Shown here one piece after another: positions 1 to 12,354 of a stretch of DNA of 64,000 nt. Both the position numbers and the translations under genes were made by a program. Each line of letters begins with the position of its first letter. Positions within the stretch are counted from its first letter, which is position 1. The notes beneath the pieces are model-generated. The model had not been told where the DNA came from. It did not search any database and saw only the letters and a program-made list of their open reading frames with translations. Origin of the DNA: Corylus avellana (lineage: Eukaryota > Streptophyta > Magnoliopsida > Fagales > Betulaceae); assembly GCF_901000735.1 (NCBI RefSeq), contig NC_081543.1:8291921-8355920 (forward strand), read 5' to 3'.

Positions 1-200
1 GCTAGGGTGGGAGGTAGTTTGGCCACCCTTGATTTTTTTGTAAAAAAATTCATAATTGTTTTTATAAATTTTTGTTTTGTTTTTAATTTTTAGGTTTTTT
101 TTTTTTTAAATTTATAAAAGTATTTTTGCTTTATTGAAGTTGTTTGAAGATAGTTTGCATTTTTTTTCCTAACTTCGTGGGTTGTATGGACAATTTGTAA

Positions 201-1058
201 GAGCATTCTCAATGGAAGAGCCAAATATTATTTTTATCTAAAATGACTCTTTAAATATTTAAAAAACCCCCTACATTGGATTAGCCAAAAGAAAATGTAA
301 AATAAATATTTGATTAGAAGAGCTAAAAAAAAGGCTAAGAGCATTCCCAATGGAAGAGCCAAATGTTACTTTTATCTAAAATGACTCTTCAAATGTTTAA
401 AAAACCCCTACATTAGATTAGCCAAAAGAAAATGTAAAATAGATATTTGATTGGAATAGCTAAAAACAAAGTTAAATGTAGCAACACTTTTCAAGGGAGC
501 TATTTTATTTTTAATTGTTTTTCTCACATGTTTTCTCTTTTTCCCAAATTTTTTCCTACTTTTTCTCTGCATATTCTCTTTTTTCCAAAACTTTTTTCCA
601 TTTTTCATCTCACAGGTTCTCTTTTTCCCAAAATTTTTATTACTTTTAATAATATTTTAATAGAATAGATAGAAAATATAGCTAATCGAATGTAAAGACA
701 TTTAAAAATGGCTTAGCTAAACTAGATAAAAGTAAGTTTTGATGAGCCATTTTACATAAAAATATGGCTCCTCCATTGGGAATACTCTAAATGTAGCAGC
801 ACTTTTCAATGGAGCTATTTTATTTTTCATTGTTTCTCACATCTGTTTTCTCCTTTTCCCAAATATTTTCCTACTTTTTCTCTACATGTTCTATTTTTCC
901 CAAAACTTTTCTTACTTTTAATAATATTTTAATAGAATAGATATAAATATAGCTAATCGGATGTAAAGACATTTAAAAATGGTTTAGCTAAACTAGATAA
1001 AAGTGAGTTTTGAGAAGCCATTTTACATAAAAATATGGCTTCTCCATTGGGAATGCTC
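201..1058. mobile_element. Outer PIF/Harbinger-like (Tourist-type) MITE, split by a nested copy
   Basis: The left end begins GAGCATTCTCAATGG at 201 and the right end is the inverted form closing ...GGGAATGCTC at 1058. TAA flanks both ends (198-200 and 1059-1061). Removing the inner copy (339-787 plus one TAA) rejoins the two halves into an element of about 410 bp that lines up with the related copies at 339-787 and 43777-44227. No coding capacity. The TAA target site and short inverted ends fit PIF/Harbinger-type MITEs; the superfamily is inferred. Confidence 0.75.
339..787. mobile_element. Inner MITE of the same family, inserted in the outer copy
   Basis: This 449-bp element runs from GAGCATTCCCAATGG to its inverted repeat CCATTGGGAATACTC. 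It is flanked by TAA at 336-338 and 788-790. It closely matches the element at 43777-44227. The sequence either side of it is continuous when compared with the other copies, so it inserted into the outer element. Confidence 0.8.
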
Positions 1059-1061
1059 TAA

Positions 1062-1444
1062 GAGCACTCACAATGAAATAGCCAAATTTTTATGCAAAAT
1101 GGCTCTTCAAAACTCATTTTATCCAATTTAATGAGTTTTAAAAGACATCATACATCTGATTATCTTTTATTTTTTTATTTTTTTTATTTTTATCTATATC
1201 TATATCATTTAAATTTTATTTATTTTTATTTTTGATAAGAATTGTAGTTTTCTTAAAGATCTTTTTTTCAAATTTTTTTTGAAAAAAAAAGAGATGTAGA
1301 GAGAAAAATAGTAAGAAAAAATAAAATAACTTTCCTGAATAATGCCGCTATATGTAGCATTTGTGTGGTATTTTTTTACAAAGTTAATTAACAATTTTAG
1401 ATAAAAGTACTATTTAACACTCCTATTGTGATTCGTGAATGCTC
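1062..1444. mobile_element. Third MITE, divergent, abutting the first two
   Basis: It starts GAGCACTCACAATG immediately after the shared TAA (1059-1061) and ends ...GTGAATGCTC before TAA (1445-1447). The terminal repeats match the family only partly and the interior is different, so this is an older or separate subfamily. No coding capacity. Confidence 0.6.
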
Positions 1445-1447
1445 TAA

Positions 1448-2127
1448 TAGTTTGGATGAACATTGAGTCAATTAATAATTTGATAATTAGATATTAATTT
1501 AAGAGAAGTATTTTATTTATTTTTTTTTATTTTTTTTTGTGAAAAGTAGACGCGATGCACGTGGCGGAGGTCACCTGTGAAAATAGGCATTGTGCGTGAA
1601 TCGGTGAAAGCGTTTCGCTTTTTTACGGCTGGAGGCGCGCAAATCTCGTGCGGGAGAGGTCACGTGGTCCACTTACCGAAAAAAAAGGTCACGTGGCCCA
1701 TGATCCAAGCTGGCAAATCAGTTATTTTATTTTATTTTTTTTAATTCAATTTACAGCGTCTAGAAATAGTTAAAAAAGTAAAAAAAGCATGAAGAAGAGT
1801 CTGAGGAGAGGGGGCCCGGCCGAGATTGGCCATGCGTTTTGAAAAGACAAGCCGTGGGGTCCAGATACGGTTGGTTGGTTTTTCCTCGGCGATCGCGATG
1901 GAATCTTCTTCTATATTCATGGAAACCTCCTGTACCATGTTATTCCTATTTTTGGTGTGCTCATCTGTACGACTTTAATAAACATCTTAACGCTCACTAA
2001 GTCAAATATTTACTTTTAAATCAAATCTAAATCTAAATCATTATTTTTATTAATAATTCAATTAGGAAAACACTAATGGGAATTTTGAAAAAAATAATGA
2101 GATTAATTTTGATCACATAAAAATTAA
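1448..2127. other. Intergenic, no gene recognised
   Basis: AT-rich sequence with a GC-richer patch at about 1545-1700 and 1800-1930 containing several CACGTG-like motifs. It looks like relic promoter or unique intergenic DNA. The short open frames here have no recognisable domain. Confidence 0.5.
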
Positions 2128-2320
2128 AAAAAATACTAAGTATTCTTTCAGTGTTCTTTTGGTGCCTTTCTAATTATGATGTGACTTTTAAAATTATTAT
2201 TAAATTTGAGATTATCATTATTGACTTTTAATTTATTTGTAATTTTAAAAGTTATATCACAATTAAAAAAACACTAAAAAAACATTAGAAGAACACCAAA
2301 CATTTAAAAAAAAGTAATTA
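2128..2320. mobile_element. Fold-back MITE
   Basis: The two halves are inverted copies of each other. The left arm carries TGTTCTTTTGGTG followed by a TGACTTTTAAAATTA block. The right arm carries the reverse complement of both in the same order, around a short AT-rich centre. No protein coding. Confidence 0.55.
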
Positions 2321-3265
2321 AGACCGATGTGGAGCAGCTTTGAAAAGCAATCTCCTTTTGTTGGGTAGCTCGGGCTTCTCGTGAACCGATTTTCACCAAA
2401 CACCTCGGCAACTGCTTTTCTACGAAAGCAATTTCTAGAGAGGACAAATCAGTACTTAAACACAAAATAATAATAATAACTCACAAAAATCATATTAATA
2501 TTTAAAGTTTTTCAGATTTTTTTTCTTCTTCTCTCCATTAACAAACAATTCTGCACTTTCATTTCCAATTATGCTGGTTTTTTTTTTTTTTTTTTTTCAT
2601 CTCTTATATATGTATGATATGTATGGGTAAGATTCTTTTTAATTATTTAAATATATATTTGTTGTTAAAGAAGTAGTTAAAAGAGAAAAGAAAAAGGGAA
2701 AGTCAGAAAGAAACCTTACCTTTTCATATACTGAGAAGGCTAGTATATATATATATAGATAAATATATACATAAATAGGCATTAGAAGAGGATGAAGGGT
2801 TATAAGAGATTAAGATAATTAGTATGCTATTATAATATATTAGTATTAATTAATATATAGACAGAATAAAAGCGTGGAGTTGCTTTCATGCAGTAACATA
2901 ATAATGAGGATTATTGTACGTGTAGAGAGAGATTAAGAGGGAGAAGATGAATGTAGATGATTTTCACAAGTGGGTTCGATCGGATGAAAAGTTAAGAGAG
3001 AGATATATATATATTTGTTAAGAATCCACATCGACATTGCATAATGGATGCTTTATTTTATACATTTCATGAAAATGAGACACCATTACAATCATAAACT
3101 GCCGTGCAGATGCGCAACTGCTGAGATGTTTCCTACATGGCAATGATATTGATATGTAATCCCCTCTTGATTTGACACATTTTTTCCATTGCTAACTATA
3201 TGCTAATTAAATTATTTATTTTATTCAAACAATGAGCATGCACTACTGCTACTACTCCATATCCA
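2321..3265. other. Intergenic, no gene recognised
   Basis: AT-rich DNA with a T tract (about 2578-2598) and short TA runs near 2740-2760 and 3003-3012. Nothing codes. Confidence 0.5.
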
Positions 3266-3280
3266 GGTTGACAAGAGTTT

Positions 3281-3744
3281 TTTTTTTTTTTTTTTTGAAA
3301 AATTTATGCATTATCTTTGATAAAAGATCAGAAGGTGGAGAAAAAAACTCCAACAACAATCAAAGAGATGAAGCTGACTGCTCCATCAAAACAATATCAT
3401 TAATACAATTTGGAGTCTGATCCCTCCATATTCTATCATTAACGTTTGTAGTAGCCCTCTTCGCCAGCCGGTGCGCTGCCTCATTAACTTCCCGATTGAC
3501 AAAGACACCTCCACTTTTGAAACATCTGTAAAGCACGTCGTGTGTCCTCAATTAAGTGGCCGAAGCGGCTCAATGTGCTCGTGGTTGAATTGATAGCTTC
3601 CACAACCTGTTTTGCATCCCCCTCCAATATTAGATGTTGAATTTCAAGATCTTTACATAGGCTCGCGGCATGAAATGAGGCGATAGCTTCCCCCGTCGTT
3701 GGCTCAAAAGAGCCTTGTCGGCATTGTGCTCGCAGCATGCTCGT
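3281..3744 (-). mobile_element. 5'-truncated L1-type LINE, RNase H end only
   Basis: The minus strand encodes the end of a plant LINE ORF2. The RNase H-like piece shows the LILEGDAKQVVEAI motif (3484-3753), and after a frameshift the motif NREVNEAAHRLAKRA (3360-3551). The coding strand then ends in a poly(A) tract, seen as T's at about 3278-3296. The insertion is bounded by a 15-bp direct repeat, GGTTGACAAGAGTTT, at 3266-3280 and 3745-3759. Poly(A) tail, 5' truncation and long target-site duplication together show target-primed reverse transcription. The fragment is non-functional. Confidence 0.85.
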
Positions 3745-3759
3745 GGTTGACAAGAGTTT

Positions 3760-6240
3760 AAAGAACTCAAAACTCTAATTAATTAAGGACATTAAACTTG
3801 GACTACAAAAAAAATTGGTATTTAATGTATTTTTTTTAAGAAACGACACCAATCAAGTAACTTTCTTATTTATAATAATTTAATTAAGAAAACACTAACC
3901 CGTCTATACAATCAAATAACTTCATGACTAATTGAGCAATATATATATATTACTTAATCGATCTACTTACTTTGAGAAAGGGGAATACTAGGTGTTTTCG
4001 TGGTCTTAAGTAAATATTTTTTTAAAAAAATTAACCCTTATTTCTCTCATCTGATTTTTATACAATAATATTATTCATCTAAAAGGAAAGCAGGTTAAGG
4101 CTGATTGGACAACAAAAATCTCACCATGTGAACACCATTAATCACCAACCTTCTCAACTGGTTATATCCCTTGATTTTTCTAAAACCCTTGATTAAATAG
4201 GTAGTCAAATTATAAGGTTGGTTCACAACTTCACATCATTGTAAACGTGGGAATAATTTATATTTCATTTTGGTGATAAATTAAAGGAAGTATACCAGAA
4301 AGTGGTTTCGATACCTTTATTCTAAGTTCCTCAGCTTCAGCACTACGGAAACAAACAAAACCAACCAAAAACTGATTTTTTTTCAAACACATACATTATT
4401 ATATAATAACCATTTACTTTAATGTTACTGTTGACTAACGTGACGCTTTGAGATTGAGCAATGTGCATATATCTATATATATATATATATAAAAGAAAGT
4501 TGATGGCAATTAGGTTACTTAACATTGAAGTATGTGGTTAATGTTTTCAACATAATCGAATTGGAAAGTGTAAGGGGAGTGTGAGTTTTTCTTATGGGCG
4601 GCAAGGAGATGGACATTATAAGCAGCTACCCACGTGGCGACATGGTGCATGCATTAATGCCATTTATTTTCTGATTTAATATTATATAAGATTAATGCAT
4701 GAATGATACGAGGATTACGGAACCAAACAACATTGGATAACGGAAATGGGCAATTTTGTTTCTTCACTTCTTCTCCCTTTAATTACTTGGGGGATCGATC
4801 GGTAGCTAGATGCATGCACTTTCCTTGTGCTTCCTTCCTTTCACACTCTAAATTAATTAACATTAATTACTTCAACTTTCAACACAAGAAGTCAATTCCT
4901 AGGCGCTTTTTATAAGTTCAAAAGGATGCCCCCCACCACCAATAAATTAGTATATTTTCATGTCCATATATATGTAAATATATTTCAATACATTGCAACC
5001 TTGCAAAGTAAAAACTTTTTTATTTTATTTTATTTTTATTTTTGTCCATTTACTTAGTTATTTATTTATTTATTTATTTTTTTAAATAAATGTTGATTCA
5101 ATGGTTGATGAGCATTGTCAAATTAACCCAATGGTATATGAGTGAGATATGAGACGAGTACGTTGCGTCACTTACTCTTTCATATAAAACGGGAAAACAT
5201 ATGTTTCATTTTTCATGTAGAGTGAAAAACTTTTTTTTTTTTTTCTTTCTCTTTTGTCCGTTAATAAAATATTGGAGCTGTATTATGTGGATATTGCTTA
5301 ACTATCAACAAATCTAGCCAGTCCTAAATGAAATTTGAATTATGATTGTTTGTTCTCTAAATCTTTTTTTTTTGGATGAATATTAGTCCGGATTGTTCTA
5401 TACAATGTCAATCAACTTTAACAACAAACTCGTTACCACCTTTAAAATAAATATTTCTATCAATATGAAATTTCCAAAAAAAAAAAAGAAAAAAAAGAAT
5501 CCAACAAAGGGGCCGGGTGCATTGAGATGTCAAATCTCTCATCAAGATCCTCTTCAAGTGTAACACTTTTGTTTTAAATTGAAAAGATGGTTAGTTCTTT
5601 AATGGTTTATAAAAACATTCATTGATACTAATTAGTTTTTCATTACATACTTATTAAATAAAATTAAACTTTATAAGTGATTTTAAAGAAATTATAAATT
5701 AATTAGTCTCTCATTTTGTTTAGCGCTAAAGTTATACAGTCAAACTATAGAAAAAAAAAAATCTACATTTCCTACCAATTAAACAACAATTTTCATTCAT
5801 AATACTATATTTTTATAATGATAAATTAAGTGTATTAATTAATTTAATGCAAATCACTCAGCATAACAGTACACATGGCCTGTGGCAGAGCTAAAAAACA
5901 AATTTCCAATGAGGGTCGAAGCTGTATTATTGCAGAAGGTTCGCATTAGTTACCAGGCTACCCTATACTTTAATAGCCTATCTTGTCAAGTCAGGGTCTA
6001 GACTTCTAGTATTGCACGACAAAAAGTCACTAATTAATTAGTTTCACTTTATGTGTGTGCCAATCCACATGTTTAACATGTAAGAAATATTATGTTTTTC
6101 AATATATATATATTTTTTTTTAAAAAAAAAATTGTTCTCAATTGATGTATTAATATTTCATTACCTTGTGCTTTTATTTATTAAAACAATAGATCAGATA
6201 GTAACACATATTATATGATCCAAAATTTTGAGAAATAATC
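3760..6240. other. Long intergenic stretch, no gene recognised
   Basis: AT-rich throughout, with TA runs near 3941-3950 and 4479-4491 and several T tracts. The patch at 4580-4900 is less AT-rich and has ACGTGG and TGCATGCA motifs, but no open frame there carries a known domain. I see no RNA gene. Confidence 0.45.
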
Positions 6241-6720
6241 TTGTGAAACCTAACATTTCTCAATCAATAGAATCCATTGTTAACACAGTTTCTGGTTACC
6301 CTAGAGAACTTGGGTTGAATTGAGGGTGGTGCAATATAGCTATCGACAATTAGAAGGATATTGAACTCAAAGGGAAGAAGGAGAAGTGGGAGTTTTCTAG
6401 CGTAAGAGCTTTGTTCTTTGAATAATTTCCTCTCTTTTTATTAGTAGTGCGCCCTTGGGATTGGGTCAGTATGGCCATGCCTCATTGTGGGCCCATCTCT
6501 GTCAATGGAGAGTCGTGCCCGATACCTCTCGTGCAGGAGAGGCGTGCTTGGGTCAGATCCCGTACGTAGTGGTTACCATAAATAGCGGGATCATGTAATA
6601 ACTGGGACGTGCACAATGGGTCTCCCACGACATGCTCACTAGGCGACATGAGCGACTTGCTGTTGGTGACTCCTTGCCTCGCTTTGTCTCATTTCTAAAG
6701 TATTAAAAGGTTTTGACAAA
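6241..6720. repeat. Possible LTR-like relic
   Basis: A GC-richer island (about 6450-6700) sits in AT-rich flanks and has no coding frame. It contains an ATAAATAG box-like motif and many short C/G blocks, as LTR control regions often do. The boundaries and class are uncertain. Confidence 0.25.
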
Positions 6721-6854
6721 ATGTTTCGATTATAAAATGAAGTCGTAATAGTTTTTTAGAGTTAGCTGAAAGTCTGAAACACCCTTAAAATAAAATTGTA
6801 CAAAGGAAATTTGTAGAAAATAAAAATAAAAAAAGTTATTTGGTAGTGTGTCTT

Positions 6855-6856
<2 letters not shown>

Positions 6857-6897
<41 letters not shown>
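6857..6897. repeat. (TA)n microsatellite
   Basis: About 20 uninterrupted TA units. Confidence 0.95.
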
Positions 6898-6899
<2 letters not shown>

Positions 6900-6934
6900 C
6901 CAAAGAGTTATATTTATAATGATTTTGGATACAT

Positions 6935-7125
6935 CTAATGGTCCAAAAACATTTTGATTTAATGGTCCAAACTGTAATAAAAAAATCCAATTTAATGGAC
7001 ACTTTATAATGTAGCATAATGGTCCAAAATGGTAACCACCAAATCCAATTTACTCGACACTTTGGTCCAAAATCTTAACCACCAAATCCAATTTTATGGT
7101 CCAAAATCTTAACCATCAAAACCAT
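6935..7125. repeat. Short degenerate tandem repeats
   Basis: The phrases ATGGTCCAAAAT and ACCACCAAATCCAATTT recur several times, spaced by roughly 40-50 bases. Confidence 0.6.
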
Positions 7126-7444
7126 TTTTAGATATAAAATATATTTCATAATTATTTGAAAGACTTAAGTAAATAATTTAGTTTAAATAAATCTAACAAA
7201 CACTTCATTCGCAAGACTTTAACAAACTTTGGTCTTGTATTTCTTTTATGTGTGATATTATTATTGTTAAATGATTCTAATTAAGTTTATAAATGATTGA
7301 TTCATCGTATACATTAACATATCTAATATGTCTTATAACAGAATCTCTAATCCCAAACGATGAACTATTAATGTTGAAAAAAGTGAACATGAAGAAATAA
7401 AAAGAAAACTAAAAGAGCGTATGCAACTTAAAAATAAGTTTATA

Positions 7445-7548
7445 ATATAAAAATGACTATCCCGCACAAGAGGGAGAGGGTGATTCGAATTAATGACCTT
7501 GGCTTCATTAAGCGTGATCCCAATTGAGCTATCTCTTGGGGACGAGAG
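7445..7548 (-). mobile_element. tRNA-derived SINE-like element
   Basis: The minus strand has an A-box-like TAGCTCAATTGG (about 7529-7540) followed by a B-box-like ATTAATTCGAATC about 40 bases later. This is the internal Pol III promoter layout of plant tRNA-derived SINEs. Related copies lie at 9391, 18110 and 26823. It does not fold as an intact tRNA. Confidence 0.55.
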
Positions 7549-7784
7549 CGAGAGTAGCCATTTTATGATAAAAGTGATGTCATGCTATTTAAAGATGGTA
7601 AATGATATGACAACATATTTATCACGTAATAATATTATATACATGATTAGATAAAACAAAATAAAATTTTGATCGTAAAATTACTCCTCCCATTCCAATT
7701 GAAAAGGAAAGGATTGATCCTATTCCCAAAAAAATTCGATGGGTTATTGAAATGATGATATATATATATAAATATAAGGAAAAA

Positions 7785-8105
7785 AAATGTAAAATTAGTC
7801 ACTGTGATTTACCTAATTTGCAATTAGCTCCATGTGGTATCAAAATGAATTCAGAGGTCCCTGAGATATACAAAAAATAATAATTTTGCCCCTACAATCA
7901 AATTACGTTCACTAATTTAATAGATTTTATTAGTGTGACACTTACTTAAATAGGAGACAAGTCACAATTTTATTAGTTCTAAAGTTTCACGTTATTGGAA
8001 TATGTTAAGTCATTTAACGAAACTTGACTGTAGAGACTAAATTAATTTTTTGACATACCTCATCGCTGAGTTCATTTTGATATCACTGGGATGTAATCTC
8101 TGCTA
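7785..8105. repeat. Interspersed repeat, copy 1
   Basis: Non-coding repeat containing ATTGGAATATGTTAA and TTTTTGACATACCTC. A clearly related but interrupted copy lies at about 35680-36110, and weaker similarity lies near 8690-9075. Probably a non-autonomous transposon. Confidence 0.5.
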
Positions 8106-8150
8106 GCTCACATTAATTACATTTTATAATTAAGCCCGGCATGTTATTGT

Positions 8151-8152
<2 letters not shown>

Positions 8153-8183
<31 letters not shown>
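8153..8183. repeat. (TA)n microsatellite
   Basis: About 15 uninterrupted AT units. Confidence 0.95.
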
Positions 8184-8186
<3 letters not shown>

Positions 8187-9390
8187 GTTGTATAAACATT
8201 TGTTGTGAATTGTCGTTTTCATACCAATATTGAAAATACTGGCTAGTAGGTAAAGGTCGGCGATTTTTTATAAGGCTGGATGGGGGGTGGGGGGGGCGAC
8301 CAAACACTCAGGTGATACCAAACCCCAATCCTACCTTAATGAAAACATGCTAATTAAATACCTCTGTATTGCAACGTTTGGTTCCTAAAATTGCCACCTT
8401 ACTCTCATTTGATGTCACTTTTTCATCTACCCTATTTATTTTTGGAGAAAAATATAAAAAAGTTTCTCAAACTAATAGCCGTTTACGATAAAGTTTCACA
8501 ATGTTCAAAAGATACTAAAGTAGCACATCAAACTACCAAAATGTATTAAAAATGCCACTTATTTTTTTTATATTCCTATTATACCCCTATTCTTTTAACA
8601 AATTAAATAATAAAATAATTGTAAAAAAAATCAAACAATTTTTTAAAAAATACAAAAAAAAAAAAAAGGTTTTTTTGAAATAAATAAATAATTAGTCACT
8701 GTAGTTGGCCAAAATTACAAATTTCTTCAAGTCGTATGAAAGTAAAATCAAAAGTTCTTGAGATATTCCAAAAAAAAAAAAAAACAATTCAGTTCCTGAA
8801 GTCAAATTCTGTTAAATAATTTAGAATCTCATGCTACAACATTTTATTTTTCAAGTCCACATTAGGGAATTTTTTCTTTATTTTAATTTCTATATACATT
8901 ACTCCCAATTGCAGTTTACATGTAATTTTTTTTTTTTTTTATTAATTTTAGTAAACAGGAATTTATTAAGGATTCAAATTGCAATTGTTTTAGAACTATA
9001 TGATATAATTGAAATTTTAAGTTTTAATTTAAAATTAGGGTCAAATTCTATGAATAGTCATGTAACTGGCCTTTTTTTTCCTTCCCCTGCAAGTACCACG
9101 TAGTCATAGTCATAGATCATAGAAGAGACCTAGCTATAGCATGCTCAACATCATTTGCTGTCCCCAATTGAAAATCAATTATTGTTTATCATCTATATTC
9201 TATGTTCTTCCCCACCAAACAACCTTACAATATATATATATATATCAAAATTACTTGGAATTATTGTGAAATCAACCAAAACATGTACAGTTTCATCATC
9301 ATAATATATACTTCCGGACTAATATGAGTGTATAAAGAAACTAAAATATATTTTTCTTGTATTATGAAACAAAAATTAGATTATTGTTTT
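8184..9390. other. Intergenic, repeat-derived, no gene recognised
   Basis: AT-rich with several homopolymer runs. The part from about 8690 to 9075 weakly resembles the 7785-8105 repeat. The open frames are low complexity. Confidence 0.4.
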
Positions 9391-9480
9391 TAAGGATAGT
9401 TCAATTGGTTGTGGATCACGCTTAATAAAACAGATATTATTAATTCGAATTTTTTCTCCTCTTCTTTCTATTATGTGAAG
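9391..9480 (+). mobile_element. tRNA-derived SINE-like element
   Basis: TAGTTCAATTGG (A-box-like) is followed by ATTAATTCGAATT (B-box-like) and a pyrimidine-rich tail. It matches the inverted element at 7445-7548 across the promoter region, including a shared GGATCACGCTTAAT block. Confidence 0.5.
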
Positions 9481-9519
9481 ATATAAAAAAATAAAAAAAA
9501 AATAAAAAATAAGTAGATT

Positions 9520-11099
9520 ACTAATTTTGGTGCGGAAAATGATTTTACCAAGCATGGGGAATTGGCAAAGTGCAGAGGACAGCAAAGTCTGGGACCAAAA
9601 AAAGGCAGAAAAACCCAAGTACAGTCCATGCAGCCACCTCGGATACACGAGGCAAATCCTTGTCCATATTGAAAACGACAACCAGCGTTGGGCCCCCCCA
9701 CCTCCCCATTCATTGATGTTACACGATGACGTGGCCACAATACTTTTGGCAAAGACCGAGAACAAAGTGGTAAATCGGGCTCTGTTGTAAATGGGTCCCA
9801 CCAGCACAAATTACGGGGAAAGTTGGTTGGGGACGTGGCCTTAGTCGGAGCTGACGAGGACTTAACAACAGATCTGAATCAGCCTCCTGCTGAAAAGGTG
9901 GGTTGTTTGTGGAAACTGAAGGCACACGGAAGAGAAAGGCGAGTGATGAAGAATAATCAAAACCATTTTACGGCTTTGGTAGAGGTATCTTTGACCGACA
10001 TTCACGTTCGTTCACACTCGGAATCTTCTCATTCCCGGCGCGTGCACTTCCAACGGCGGAGCTCCACCCCTTTTTGTGACTTCGAAGCTGTGGCCAAATA
10101 TATTAAACGAAATAGATCATGTACATAAGAAAACGATTCTGGGCCTTTATCGCCCACACTTGCATAAAATCTCTTTTCATTATCAAATGATATTTTTTAA
10201 TTTTTTTTTTTTTTTTTTTAAGATTGTTTATGAATTATTTATATGGAAAGTTCAAAGTTAAGGTTAAAAGGGTATGTTTATTAATGTATTTTGGAGAGTG
10301 TTTTATATTTTTAATGTGAATAAAGTTTTACTTGATTTTTTTTTTTTTTTGCTTAAAAAAGAATGACAAAGTGGCCGCACCGCACCGCTACGTGACATGA
10401 CATGACGTGACATGACATGATCATCCCTCGAATGGAAAATCTTGTACACCAAGTGAATTGATTGCTCTTTAGCAGGTAGAAAGAGTCATTTAGGGTTTGT
10501 TGTTGAATCAATTAGGTTGGTCTAGTGCCGGGGCGTGCAAGTTAGTAATATTGTGTAATAATCTGCAAGTCACGAGTGGGACAGGATGATAGAGATTCGT
10601 CGGTGCCCAACATTTTGGTGTGTGGAATCTTCATGTTTTTAATCTCTTTGATTCATAAGACTTTCTAAGTTGTTTCATTAAAAAATAAAAAAATAAATAA
10701 AAGAAAAGAAAAACGACTTTCTTAAGTTGAAAGTCTGACAGAATTGAACTTACTTCTTTTCATGGGTTCCACCATCTCGAGGATTAAGAAAGAAAAGATA
10801 TAATTGATCCCCTTCATCAAAGTCAAAAAGTATGGTGCCTGAATTAAAGAGAAGTGAAAAAGATACACATCATTATTGGTGCAATATTATTGTTTCTACA
10901 TCATAGCTCTCAATATCATCTTTATGTCCCATTGAAACTAGGCACTCCAATTGAGAACCTCTTTAAAAAGCTGCTGTTTATAGGAGCCCCTGCCAAGCAT
11001 ATAATAATGAATACGTTTTACATTATGCATATTGACAAGGGATCACACAATGTTGGAGTATGGTTTATTGATATAGAAAAAAAAAATAAAAAAAATTAA
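9520..11099. other. Unrecognised segment in copy 1
   Basis: A GC-richer part (9540-10130) carries several GACGTGGC and CGTGAC motifs, then AT-rich sequence follows with T tracts. The longest plus-strand frame, 9823-10128 (101 residues), has no domain I recognise and no splice-supported extension. The same sequence recurs at 18980-20559. It could be an old promoter or transposon interior. Confidence 0.35.
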
Positions 11100-11470
11100 A
11101 GGATTATGAGAGTTATAACTTTTTATAATTCAATACAAAAATGAGTTCAAAAGAGGGTTAATAATCAAAGTGGATGAAAAAGATAGTAACTCTTTAGGCT
11201 TTGTGGTGCGTATATGTAGTTCATTAAGATCAAAGCATAAAAGATTCAGAGCATAATGCTTTTACATCATATGACATAAAGCTTTTAAGAACATAGGCAA
11301 AAGCTATGTGGTTACAAAGTGGTAGATACATCAAAAACTCTAACAATCAAATCTTATCAATGACCTCCGATCTCACACATGTACAAACTTCATTTATGGC
11401 ATAGATATGCTCCTGGCAGACGAGATCTACGACATGGGTTAATCATATCCCGACAACAAAAAGTTTTTAT

Positions 11471-11884
11471 TTAACTGGTTGTGAGAGATAAGTCCTCACA
11501 TCGAAAATTATTCGTCCTCAACTTGAAAGCCAGAACAACATAAACAAACAAAAAACTACAAACAGCAGCGGGAGGCTCATACAAAAGCGGGTGACGTTTA
11601 CGCGATCCACGCTTCGGCGCGTTCAAACCACAACCATCGCGTGCTGACCGGAGGAAAAACTTTTGTTGTCTATAGGACTCGTTGGCGCTAGGGAAGAATG
11701 TGTAATGACACGTATAGGACTTGGACTGGCGGCGAAAATGTAGATCTGCTTCAGAAAAAACCGATCTAAGAACCCTTGCAGAAACCGACAAAGCCAAAAG
11801 ATCGGGGAGAAAAACGAACGGTGAGATAGAGTAGATAGCCAAAGCGGTGGAGGAGGCTGGGCCCTGCTGTTGGAGTCTAAACAA
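11471..11884 (-). CDS. Hypothetical ORF, probably transposon-derived
   Basis: An uninterrupted 137-codon frame, identical in the second copy (20931-21344). It has no recognised domain; the composition is rich in Ser, Arg and Phe, with one hydrophobic run near the end (residues about 110-121). It sits among LTR-like and gypsy-derived sequence, so transposon leader or untranslated DNA is more likely than a host gene. It is not supported by homology I can name. Confidence 0.2.
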   Translation of the reverse strand: MFRLQQQGPASSTALAIYSISPFVFLPDLLALSVSARVLRSVFSEADLHFRRQSKSYTCHYTFFPSANESYRQQKFFLRSARDGCGLNAPKRGSRKRHPLLYEPPAAVCSFLFVYVVLAFKLRTNNFRCEDLSLTTS

Positions 11885-12354
11885 AATCTAAAACAAAAAA
11901 CAAGGAAAAAGGGAAAAGGAGGAGGGATGGAAGAAACGGTCTGTCCTCCCTTTTGAATAGCATTGGAAGGAGGCTAGGGTTTGTTCTTAGACAACCTTGA
12001 TTTGCGCCTCTGACAATCCTTTAGTTTCACCGATATATTTCCAATGATGCTCTAGGCATTATATACAATTATACACAACATAAGAGTAAAAATGTAATGA
12101 CATAAATAATTACAATTAATCAAATCAGCATATTCCCTAATGTAGTTTCCTTGTGTAGGTTGAGATCCCTTGATATTTGCACTTGCCTTTCAAGTATTGT
12201 TGTTGCACAAGTTGTTGTTTTGGTCCAAGCTTGCCTCGCATAGCACATCTCCTTAGCTAGCTTTGGCTTGAGTTCATGATTTGCTAATTGATTAACATTA
12301 TGATCTGCATATTGATTATGTAGTACCCCGAAACGGGGAACCATTGAACATTCG

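Noticed and set aside
3232..3420. 62-codon plus-strand frame
   Set aside because: Runs through the LINE's T tract and antisense RNase H sequence; not a gene.
7445..7548. Functional tRNA gene
   Set aside because: Box-like motifs are present, but no acceptor stem or complete cloverleaf can be drawn; SINE-like remnant instead.
9823..10128. 101-codon frame present in both copies
   Set aside because: No recognisable domain; identity between copies only reflects the duplicated segment.
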